DNA of 64,000 nt from contig KN880508.1 in the NCBI GenBank assembly GCA_000934385.1, positions 1-64,000 of the forward strand. The letters run 5' to 3'. Below the pieces are notes generated by a model. It saw nothing but the letters and a program-made list of their open reading frames with translations, was not told the origin of the DNA and made no database searches. The DNA comes from Cylindrobasidium torrendii FP15055 ss-10 (Eukaryota > Basidiomycota > Agaricomycetes > Agaricales > Physalacriaceae). How positions within the stretch are numbered: position 1 is the stretch's first letter; each line of letters starts with the position of its first letter. Positions 35,250-43,749 of the stretch are shown here, in pieces. A program made the position numbers and the translations under genes.

Positions 35250-35560
35250 ATTACATATGACGCGGGATAAGAAAGAACACATAATACAGGATGAAGACCC
35301 CGTTTTGGCATGTGTAAACCATGTGCATGAGTGTGAGTAAACAGTGCTCAAACTTACTTTTACGCGTCAGAAGGAGGGCGCGAGATTCCACGCGCCAGAA
35401 GAGTAATAACATTGGGATAATACTTGCGCGGGCTCTCAGAGATACAGTCACAGCAAGCGCTCGAAAGTGCCGCTTCAGATAAATACAGCTCGAGAACCCA
35501 GGAAAAATGAGGTGCAATCATAAAGCCAGAGAGAATGGGTCCGAGTCTCGAACGCCGTAG
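35250..35560 (-). pseudogene. Second remnant of a DUF6533-like gene
   Basis: The reverse strand encodes PHFSWVLELYLSE and, further on, QNGVFILYYVFFLIP. These match the SSWV.ELYV and NG.LYYLY exons of the family. Only this central-to-C-terminal part is recognisable. The stretch 33861-35249 between the two remnants contains no other gene I can support. Confidence 0.4.
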
Positions 35561-35813
35561 CTTACCACACTTTATCATTATGGTCGTGAAGAATATACGC
35601 TCAGTGGGTCATTTGAAAGGTCGCATTGATTTCACAGGATCGTGAAAGCGAATGAGTCCCGCCACACACCTGCCGGGACCGGCACGCAATGCCGTGATCC
35701 GTGGGTTTGGTTCACAAAAGCGGCTTGCCTTCGAACCTCGAAGACCGCATCATCATTTCCATCAGATTTTCAGCATTTCGCACGTCTTATTCTGCTCCTC
35801 CGCCCTCCACATT

Positions 35814-36738
35814 ATGAATATCCCCTACGTCCCTCTCGGCCTAGCCACACTGCTCGCCGTGCATGGATTGCGTAAGAAGAGCCTGTCCCCAAGCGGGGCT
35901 GCGACGGCGTTTATTGTGGGAACGTGCATGTTCGCGGGCGCTACACGCGTCTTTGGCGTTACTCTCATCGTGTTCTACCTACTTGGAAGCCGAGCGACAA
36001 AATGTGGGTTTTTGTTCCTTGCCATCCCTCAGGCCTCATGCATTCATGTACCACTTTCTCGCATTGGACAGCGCTGGTTATCTGGACAATGGAAGTCTGA
36101 CCTCATTCTCAGACGGTGCACAACGCAAGCAAAAGCTCGAGGAAGGAGAGGCAGAGGGGTATCGCTCGGGTTGGCAAGTTCTTAGCAACTCGGCCTCAGC
36201 GCTCGCCTGCGCCATTGCTTGGAACTACTTGTACTTTGGCCAGCGCCCCGTATGTTTGGTGGACCCAGCAAATGCATGGAGCCGCAAGCTTGTCTATGGC
36301 GCGCTCGGCCACTTCGCATGCTGCCTCGGCGACACGCTCGCATCGGAGTTGGGTATTTTGAGTACGAGCAAGCCGAGATTAGTGACGACCTGGCGCCCAG
36401 TCCCTCCTGGCACAAATGGCGGGATGAGTACGGGAGGAACGTTGGCATCAATCATTGGTGGCTTAATAATCGGTGCGACAGCAAGTATCGTCGCTGCTTT
36501 GGAAGGATGCGGATGGGACGTGTTTCCGGGAATGATGGTTTGGGGTGCTGTCGGTGGCGGGGCGGGCAGCTTTGTTGATTCCCTACTTGGGGCGACCATT
36601 CAAGAAACAAAATATAGCGAAGAAAGGAAGATCATAACTCAGAGTGGTACCACCATTAATGGATGGAACATACTGTCGAACAACCAGGTCAACGTTCTAT
36701 CGAGTATTTTGACTGCTGTTTGGATGTCATTTGTGTAA
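35814..36738 (+). CDS. TMEM19 / DUF92 family membrane protein
   Basis: Exons 35814-36003 and 36113-36738, 271 residues. The N-terminus has hydrophobic helices (YVPLGLATLLAVHG; GAATAFIVGTCMFAGATRVF). The junction LGSRATKYG, followed by QRKQKLEEGEAEGYRSGWQV, LSN, CLGDTLASELGIL, the PPGTNGGMSTGGTLAS motif and GGGAGSFVDSLLGATIQ are typical of the TMEM19/DUF92 family, which includes the plant phytyl-phosphate kinase VTE6. That function is known only for the plant member; in fungi the family is uncharacterised. The intron (109 nt) is longer than most in the window and could be subdivided. Confidence 0.85.
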
Positions 36739-36914
36739 CAGTATCAATGTGTGTGTACGCTTTCACTAATTCTTCTCCTTTCGACACCCTCGCGACACCC
36801 TGCCATCCTGAAGGTATCATCATTTGTTCACAATGTGTTCATTGTTCAATAAGACTGGATGGGTCTGTAGTATTCGGCTATCGGGCCGCTGTGTACCCTT
36901 TCTTTCTGTCCCTC

Positions 36915-38111
36915 ATGTTGACCACTGGTGCCACTGAGACGCGTCTTCCTACGGAGCTGCTCATCGAGATATTCCTCCTCACACAAGAGCATGATCATTC
37001 ACTTGCGGAGCCCGAGCAAGTCGAGGGCAATAGCAAGGTCGCCATGGGCATCTCGCACGTATGCCGTCGGTGGCGTGCCACTGCGCTTGGTATTCCAAAT
37101 CTGTGGACGTACTCTTTCTATCAAACGCGGAAGGCGCGCCACAAGGCTAGATTTATGAGAATCCAAATCAAGCGGAGCCAATGGGCCCCTCTGATATTTT
37201 ACCTTCGCTTACGCGAACACCCAGAAGATGATCGCGTCCGTAAACTCGTTGAAGTGTGTATAGGCCGTGTGCAGAAGATATACATCGAAGAAGACTGCCC
37301 GAAACTCGCTCTCGCCATCTTGAATAGGGCCAGAGCCCCTCGACTTCGAACCCTCGCATTATACGGCCCGGCAGCGAACTATCACCTCAATCCAAGCTGC
37401 CCGTTTCCTAATGGATTTGGATCGTTAGAGACATTCCACCTTCACAGGATGAAGATCGATTTATCAACTATCCCTACAGCCGTTCAAGGTTTGACGTCCT
37501 TGACGCTGGACAAGATACCCTATTCTTGCATGGCTGCCATCTTGAAATCGGTCGCGCGCGATCTCACATCCCTGACACTCGGCAAGATAGACGCAACACG
37601 CCAGGACACAGCTTCAGTTATCCTTCCCTCACTACATGAATTAACGTTCAACACCTGTCCTACTAGCGCACCGCGATGGATCATTCCACACCACCTCAAG
37701 GTTGTCGGGTTATGCGATATCAACCCCCTGATGCTCATGAAGTTGGACAAGAAAGTCGGGCGCTCATGGGCCATTCATCCTTTGGAAGAGGTAGAAGAGC
37801 TTGTCATTCGAGCAACACCGCGGGATTACCTTCCTGACGGCGCATACTGGGTGGACAGGCATCTGCGGAATCTCCCAAAGGCCTTTCCCAATGTCTCAAG
37901 AATCAACATGACTGGTCACTGCCTGTCACCGAGGGCAGCTCAATTCTGGTGCGCTGTCCTCGGCGAAAATGAACATGGTGTAGGGATGTTCAAGTCGCGG
38001 TGGCCAATGTTGAAGACCATCTCGGTCAGCCGTGAGGATGTGCGTGCAGCACTTCTCGAGGAATTCAAGGGGGCACGAGAGGATGTGAGCGATATGGTGG
38101 TAATTGCCTGA
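36915..38111 (+). CDS. F-box protein
   Basis: Single-exon gene of 398 residues, starting at the Met before the F-box segment ETRLPTELLIEIFLLTQ. The signature here is ISHVCRRWRATALGIPNLW, a divergent version of the VSQVCQHWR motif. A leucine-rich body contains two short repeats with LTSLTLDKI and LTSLTLGKI. The open frame extends upstream to 36663 into the end of the TMEM19-like gene, so the inner Met is chosen. It is convergent with the F-box gene at 38251-39465, with a 139-bp gap. Confidence 0.78.
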   Translation: MLTTGATETRLPTELLIEIFLLTQEHDHSLAEPEQVEGNSKVAMGISHVCRRWRATALGIPNLWTYSFYQTRKARHKARFMRIQIKRSQWAPLIFYLRLREHPEDDRVRKLVEVCIGRVQKIYIEEDCPKLALAILNRARAPRLRTLALYGPAANYHLNPSCPFPNGFGSLETFHLHRMKIDLSTIPTAVQGLTSLTLDKIPYSCMAAILKSVARDLTSLTLGKIDATRQDTASVILPSLHELTFNTCPTSAPRWIIPHHLKVVGLCDINPLMLMKLDKKVGRSWAIHPLEEVEELVIRATPRDYLPDGAYWVDRHLRNLPKAFPNVSRINMTGHCLSPRAAQFWCAVLGENEHGVGMFKSRWPMLKTISVSREDVRAALLEEFKGAREDVSDMVVIA

Positions 38112-38250
38112 CTCTGGAATTCGAGCAGCAAGACTGCCCCCTATACTAAACCAGCTACAGGCCGCACGTATGTAAAATACAACGACAGACCGCGTAGTGC
38201 GCAATATCCGAGTCAAAATACGCATGTCGTCCAGCATGCCAGCGCCTCTT

Positions 38251-39465
38251 CTATGAACGCACCGACACCTCAACCGTCCATCTCCCAGCCTGATGCAGAG
38301 CGTCGGCAAGAATAGTGCGCGCTCTGTCGCTTTCGACAGTGCACTTCTGGAGCTCCGGCCAGTTCTGCGTCACATTGTTGCCCAACATGTTCCTCCAAGG
38401 TATCAAGAGCGACTCGACCTGGTGTATAGAACCAACCAGTTCTAAATGCTTGACTCTTGGAAGCGCGAGGAACATGCTTTCCAGCAGTCCTTCATGAAAG
38501 TCCCGATCGCGAACGCGAAAATCGCTGAAGTGGACATACAGGGCTTCGACCTGGGCCAGAGACAAGCTCTCGTGGACTGAAAGTAGTCGAGAGATCCAGA
38601 GTATGTTATAGTCATGCAGCTTTAGCACCTTGAGATGAGGGGTGGATACATGTAGAATGCCAATTGAATTATGAGACATGACGAGGGTGTGTAGTGCGGT
38701 CAGGATAAGCGGGTCTATAGTCGGAGGGAGCTGGCGACGTTCCTCTTGTCCGAGGGACAAGTGTGTGAGCGTTGAGGCGGACGGTCCCAGAATAAGCTCT
38801 CTGGCGTAGCGCATATTGATATTGTCCAACACAACCGTCGTCAAACCCTTGACGATATCAAGATTGGAGGCGGTGCCGAGACGAGCTACACGGATATTTT
38901 CCAGCGCGCCAAACCCATCTCTAAAGTATCCAGGCAAACCCGACGCGATGTATCTTTTCGCACCATCAGCGACGGAGAAAGAAAGCGAGCGCAAAAATGG
39001 GGCCTTTCCAGCACCGATAATGTTGTGCGTGAAACGCGGCTCTCCGAGCGGCATGAGCCCAAGATGTATACGCGTCGGATCGAATTCCGGATCTATCCCG
39101 TCAATCGAGAGATATTTCAGCTGGCCAACATGGTTGTTCACCCATCCTTTGATGATACCCAGTTCATCGTTGTCGCACTTCACATGGAATTGGACAAAGA
39201 GCGTCAGCAATCTCCCGCTTGCGCGCTTGATGCTTTCTGATAGCTGTAATGCGCACTGTGGTTGTTGGCTGCCGATGTAGGGGATATACGTCCATAACGC
39301 AGAGCACTGCAACGCCGCGTCGCGCCAGTGTTGACAAACCTGCGATACGGCGGTGGCGAGTGCAGCGTTCCCTTCAACTTGGTACTGCTCTGCAAACGGT
39401 AGATCGTGGATTTGCGCGGTAACAAAGATTTCTTCGAGCAGATCGAAAGGGAAAGTCGAGATCAT
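38251..39465 (-). CDS. F-box protein
   Basis: Single-exon gene of 404 residues. The F-box segment is FPFDLLEEIFVTAQ and the signature AVSQVCQHWRDAALQCSALW. The rest is a leucine-rich repeat-like body ending WPELQKCTVESDRARTILAD. A degenerate copy of its first part lies just upstream at 39690-39957. An SCF adaptor role is inferred. Confidence 0.82.
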   Translation of the reverse strand: MISTFPFDLLEEIFVTAQIHDLPFAEQYQVEGNAALATAVSQVCQHWRDAALQCSALWTYIPYIGSQQPQCALQLSESIKRASGRLLTLFVQFHVKCDNDELGIIKGWVNNHVGQLKYLSIDGIDPEFDPTRIHLGLMPLGEPRFTHNIIGAGKAPFLRSLSFSVADGAKRYIASGLPGYFRDGFGALENIRVARLGTASNLDIVKGLTTVVLDNINMRYARELILGPSASTLTHLSLGQEERRQLPPTIDPLILTALHTLVMSHNSIGILHVSTPHLKVLKLHDYNILWISRLLSVHESLSLAQVEALYVHFSDFRVRDRDFHEGLLESMFLALPRVKHLELVGSIHQVESLLIPWRNMLGNNVTQNWPELQKCTVESDRARTILADALHQAGRWTVEVSVRS

Positions 39466-39689
39466 GATGATGGTGGTCAGAGGGAGGATGCGGACTTCGG
39501 CCCGGCGAGGAGGCGATCGTCACGTATGTAGTAGCGCGGCAGCTGGTTCGACGTTAGTTTGGTTAGCTCAGCTCAAGTCAGAGCGTCACCCCGGCGACGG
39601 ATTGTGGTCCATGAGTCTTATGTTATTCTCATGAATGATTGAGTCCATGCTTCTGATTCTTAACTTCCTATCCACAGCGGATAATACTT

Positions 39690-39957
39690 ACTTGGATGAA
39701 GACCGTGAGAAATTTCCCGTTCGAGCGCTTGATGCTTTTCGACAAATATGCGTAACGGTAGAGTGCGCAGTAAGTACAGAGGAAATATGTTTATAAGGCT
39801 GGAATCTGTATTGCGCCATCTCCAATGCCGGCAAACCTGTGAGACTGCAGTGGCAATCTCGGCGTTTCCTTCGACCTAGGCTTGCTCTGTAAGGGGGGGA
39901 TTGTGGAGTTATGCAGAGAAGAATATTCTTTCATATAAAATACACTGATAGAAGCCA
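39690..39957 (-). pseudogene. F-box gene fragment (N-terminal part)
   Basis: This region aligns along its length with about 39185-39440 inside the neighbouring F-box gene, including the coding for the SQVCQHWR motif, but with indels and stops. It is a truncated tandem duplicate lying between that gene and the sds22-like gene, and may now serve as part of the latter's promoter region. Confidence 0.65.
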
Positions 39958-40097
39958 TGCTGGTGGACATAAGGGAGTGGTGGTGAAAGATTCAGAAAGA
40001 AATGCAAGGCGCGGATATCGGCCCGATGCAGACGCGATCGAGGCGCGTTTCACCACATCAATTACCTCATTCTAGCTACCTGCTATTCCTGACCATC

Positions 40098-41129
40098 ATG
40101 GCAGATTCCAAGCCCAGAGCGCGCGTCCAAGTTATTCGATCTCCATCGCCGCCATCCTCTCCAGAACTCGCAGAAGCGGAGCTCGTAGAAATTTCGGATG
40201 TTGATCCACTCGCACCGCTCGAGGACGACGCAACAGAGATTGATCTCGTGCATTGCCGTTTGTCAGCTATCCCACCCTCTCTGTCCCGGTTTGCGGGCTT
40301 GAAACGACTCTGCGTACGGCAAAATCAACTCGCAGAGATCCCTGCCGACCTTTTCCCCGCAGATGGCGTCCTCGAAGAGCTTGATACGTACGACAACAAG
40401 CTCAAGAACGACACTGTCGACCTCCTGCTCTCTTCTCCTCAGATGAAGAACCTTCGAACACTAGACCTATCGTTCAATCTTATCAAAGCTGTCCCACCAA
40501 CAATATCTTCGCTTTCCTCCCTTGAAACGGTGTACTTCGTGCAGAACAAGATAAGCAAAATAGGCACAGAATTATCAGCGTGCACGCGTCTGCGGTCGCT
40601 CGAGCTTGGCGGAAACAGGATACGCGACCTGGCGGCCCTGCCATCGCTCCCCGCGCTCGAGGAGCTGTGGCTTGGGAAGAACAAGATCACCTCCCTCGCG
40701 CCACTCAAGGATATCGCGCTTCCGAAGCTACGCATCCTTTCCATCCAGAGCAACCGGATCACAAAGATTGAGGCGCTTCCACCAAGTCTGGAGGAGCTAT
40801 ATCTATCGCACAATGGTGTGGAGGTGCTGGAAGGGCTGGAGGTCGCCCCAGGGCTGACAACTGTTGACATCGGGGCGAACTTTATCACAGAGGTCAAGCC
40901 AGAGGCGGTAGCACATCTGGGCAAGATCGAGGAGTTGTGGATGAACAACAACAAGATCGAGAGCTTGCCGCAGACGCTTAAGGCGCTAGAGCCTTTGAAG
41001 ACACTGAACACGGTATACTTGGAGGGTAATCCGTGCCAGGCGACGGAGGGAGCGGCATATAGAAGGAAGATCATATTGACCCTGCCGTGGTTGGAACAAG
41101 TGGACGCGACGTTTGTAGTGAAGAAGTAG
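40098..41129 (+). CDS. sds22: sds22-like protein phosphatase 1 regulatory subunit
   Basis: Single-exon gene of 343 residues, started at the MADSK Met, preceded by an in-frame extension I leave out. An acidic/Pro-Ser-rich N-terminus leads into about ten leucine-rich repeats of 20-23 residues of the SDS22 type (LRTLDLSFNLIKAVP, LRSLELGGNRIRDLA, LEELWLGKNKITSL, LRILSIQSNRITKIE, LEELYLSHNGVEVLE), then the LRR cap motif LNTVYLEGNPCQ and YRRKIILTLPWLEQVDATFV. This is the layout of yeast Sds22 and human PPP1R7, which bind and help mature the PP1 catalytic subunit in the nucleus and cytosol. Intronless and well conserved. Confidence 0.93.
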   Translation: MADSKPRARVQVIRSPSPPSSPELAEAELVEISDVDPLAPLEDDATEIDLVHCRLSAIPPSLSRFAGLKRLCVRQNQLAEIPADLFPADGVLEELDTYDNKLKNDTVDLLLSSPQMKNLRTLDLSFNLIKAVPPTISSLSSLETVYFVQNKISKIGTELSACTRLRSLELGGNRIRDLAALPSLPALEELWLGKNKITSLAPLKDIALPKLRILSIQSNRITKIEALPPSLEELYLSHNGVEVLEGLEVAPGLTTVDIGANFITEVKPEAVAHLGKIEELWMNNNKIESLPQTLKALEPLKTLNTVYLEGNPCQATEGAAYRRKIILTLPWLEQVDATFVVKK

Positions 41130-41668
41130 AGGTACAAAGGAGAGTCCTGTTAAAGTTTTCTTGTCGAATGCGTCTACCAACTCGGTTGTAGAAATCGCTA
41201 CTATTCAGCACTATGCAGCATTTGAATTCACTTGGGAAGCTTGCCTGATGAGTATGGGCCGTTTGAGCGTGGCAGCGACCAGCAACGAGCGGGAAAGGCT
41301 GAACTGCCTACTACTCGCCAACTGTACTCAGGTGACACTTCTCTAGACTGCGCCCCGAAATTGATTGGCAGAGCCTGACTTTCGCAGCTGAGTGTTTCAC
41401 TGCCATGTTTGATGCATTGATGGCGCAAGTCTAGTGTTGCCGCGAGCTGAGTTTGTGTAACTCGAGCTGAGTTCAGCTCGAGCTGTTCAATAAGGCAGGT
41501 GGAGTAACTCGAGCTTCCTCGAGGCCGCGCAACCTACGAATTTGCACAGCGGGTAGTGCTTTCGGCATGCGGCACAGCATCTCTAATCCTTTAGAAAGCC
41601 AGCCGGTGCGATTGCGAAACAGTGGACGACGAAGCTGCTGTGTGTCATCCAGCGTTTGGGATGATGCA
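41130..41668. other. Intergenic, with a palindrome upstream of the UGT gene
   Basis: No gene is seen. Short CTCGAGCTGA-type repeats cluster at 41442-41521; see the separate entry. Confidence 0.5.
41461..41482. promoter_or_regulatory. Perfect 22-bp palindrome (10-bp arms), possible regulator site
   Basis: CTCGAGCTGA, then GT, then TCAGCTCGAG form a perfect inverted repeat. Half-site copies (CGAGCTGAG just upstream, ACTCGAGCTTCCTCGAG downstream) surround it. It lies about 240 bp before the UGT start codon, where a dimeric transcription factor could bind. Function is inferred. Confidence 0.4.
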
Positions 41669-41669
41669 C

Positions 41670-41676
41670 TATAAAA
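41670..41676 (+). promoter_or_regulatory. TATA box of the UGT gene at 41720
   Basis: TATAAAA lies 44 bp before the start codon; the paralogue at 57005-58438 has the same box at a similar distance. Confidence 0.6.
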
Positions 41677-41719
41677 GCATCTCTGCTCGCAATGCAACAC
41701 AACAGATTACACTACTACC

Positions 41720-43156
41720 ATGTCCACTCCCATCACCAAGCCTCACATCCTTGTCTTCACTGGCCCTTTCGTGAGCCATACCATCGTGACGCTGAACACG
41801 ATCTATCGTCTCCTCGATACATTCACGGTTCATCTCCTCGCTCACAGCACCAAGCTCATCCTCAAGCATATCGAGAGCGCAGGGCTTGGAACAGCGCCCA
41901 TCGTCTCCGGGGACCTCATCATCGATGCCATCCTACAGGACGGTGAACTCGAGGACTGGATTGATGAACGTGCCCGTCCTTTTACCGATTTCTACTTCAA
42001 ACCCACGCTTGCCGCTCACGTTGACAAGGCGCTCGGCGCGCTAGAGGTCAAATACGGACAAGACGCGTTCAAGGCGGTCATCATGGACTTGTTTTATACT
42101 CCTACGCTCGACATCTACCGTGCCCACAAGATGAAGGTTCTCGTCATCTACACTGCTGCGGCAACGTTCTTCGACCTATTCCAATCCGTGTCGAAGGAGT
42201 CCGTGGAGAGCGACCCCGATGGCTTGCTGACAATCCCTGGGCTCAATGGACGCGATGGCAAGCTTGTCGAATTCAAGAATATCGACTTGGTGGAGATCAC
42301 GTCGCCTGTTGCCGCGCTCATTGGGATGGGTGGGTCAGTACGGGACCGTGTTGATGGGGTGATCTTTGGCGCTGGGTGCGTCCCCTTAGAAGGAACCATA
42401 CGAGATGCAGCGCCGAAGAGGGGCGCGCCGTCGTTTTTCACTGGACCTGTATGTCCGGAGTGGTTCCTCAAGGTTATCGAGGGCGATGAGGACCTGCGCG
42501 CACAGAGAGTGAACGAGCTCACACCGGAGCAAAAGGTCGCCATCGATTTTCTCGACAAGCAGCCCGAGCGCTCCGTCTTGTACATCGCACTGGGAAGCGG
42601 AAGATTCTTCACTGGGGAGCAATGCAAGTTGATACACGACACCGTAACGCGCCTTAACATTCCCACTCTTTTTGTCAATCGGTCTTCCCAAGACTCAGCC
42701 ACACTCTTCCCTGGAGCCGACACATCCAAGTTCTGCGTAGTGAAATGGGCGCCGCAGCTTGACGTCCTTGCGCATCCTTCGGTTCGGTGCTGCTTCAGCC
42801 ATGCTGGTTGGGGGAGCGTAACTGAGTCCCTGCTCTCCAGCATCCCTATGCTTGCTGCACCAGTGTTCGGTGACCAGTTCATCGACGCTAAATGGATGGA
42901 GGCATTGGGGACTTCGTTCGGCCAAGTGTCCATCAACCCAAGGGTGCACTCAAACAGGACGCCCAGGTTTCCGGAAGGTGCTGAGCCTCAGCTGGAGGCT
43001 TTGCTTGGGGCAGTATATAACCAGCAACAATGGGAGGAGAAGAGGAAAGTGTCGTTGGATATTGGGACCCGGATGAGAGCGGCAGCGCTGGGTACAGATG
43101 GGACGAAGAACGGAGAGCTCGATGCGCTGAAGTCGGTACTGCTAAGCTTTTACTAA
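41720..43156 (+). CDS. UDP-glycosyltransferase (GT1 family), paralogue 1
   Basis: Single-exon gene of 478 residues. The N-terminal half has the acceptor-side Rossmann fold (HILVFTGPFVSHTIVTLNTI at residues ~9-28). The C-terminal half has ERSVLYIALGSG and the sugar-donor box WAPQLDVLAHPSVRCCFSHA (about 342-361) followed by GWGSVTESLLSSIPMLAAP and FGDQ, the equivalent of the PSPG motif of GT1 enzymes. Such enzymes transfer a sugar from a UDP-sugar to small lipophilic acceptors; the acceptor is unknown. No signal peptide or C-terminal membrane anchor is seen, so it is probably cytosolic. Two close paralogues lie at 57005-58438 and 58736-60163. Confidence 0.9.
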   Translation: MSTPITKPHILVFTGPFVSHTIVTLNTIYRLLDTFTVHLLAHSTKLILKHIESAGLGTAPIVSGDLIIDAILQDGELEDWIDERARPFTDFYFKPTLAAHVDKALGALEVKYGQDAFKAVIMDLFYTPTLDIYRAHKMKVLVIYTAAATFFDLFQSVSKESVESDPDGLLTIPGLNGRDGKLVEFKNIDLVEITSPVAALIGMGGSVRDRVDGVIFGAGCVPLEGTIRDAAPKRGAPSFFTGPVCPEWFLKVIEGDEDLRAQRVNELTPEQKVAIDFLDKQPERSVLYIALGSGRFFTGEQCKLIHDTVTRLNIPTLFVNRSSQDSATLFPGADTSKFCVVKWAPQLDVLAHPSVRCCFSHAGWGSVTESLLSSIPMLAAPVFGDQFIDAKWMEALGTSFGQVSINPRVHSNRTPRFPEGAEPQLEALLGAVYNQQQWEEKRKVSLDIGTRMRAAALGTDGTKNGELDALKSVLLSFY

Positions 43157-43749
43157 TAGGAAAGCTCGACATGGAAGGGCAAATAACGTGTAACATGTAA
43201 AGCACAGTACATATATGTAGTGTACAAAATGACCGATGGATTTTGACCGCTTTGTTTTTCGTTGGAATTGAGTTTGACTTTCGAGTATTTGAGAAGACGT
43301 TAGGGAGCTAGCTTCTTGTTGATCTACGCAGTGCGGGGAACCTGCCGTCGGGACTAGGTTCAGGTTTTCATTTCACTGTAATTTACCCCGCATTTAATCA
43401 TGACGTCTGCAATACGGTCAGCGTCTCCATTCCTCGTCTACAGTGGGTTGCGAAAGTTTTCGCGATGTACTTTGCTCCAGTTTTACTTGCCGGAAAACTA
43501 CTTACAGCGAACTTACAGGGCGCAGTGGCACCTGGAGAAGCGCGCGCCTTTGAGCGCATCAGATCGCCCTGACTCCACTATTGCATGTGATGTCACGTCC
43601 CCATGATCTTGCGTCACAACTCCGTCCATCTGCAGAGGATAAATTCTGCCTCCGCACCACCACGACTACCAGCTTTTCACCCATTTCGATTTCTGGCCAA
43701 CAGCGCTCAGAAAATCCACGCATACATCCCCGCGACTTGAATAACGACT
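43157..43749. other. Intergenic, no gene recognised
   Basis: This is the 3' flank of the UGT gene and promoter region of the next gene. Confidence 0.5.

Noticed and set aside
41228..41428. Short frames between sds22 and the UGT gene as a possible small gene
   Set aside because: No signal peptide, domain or splice pattern; most likely chance frames.
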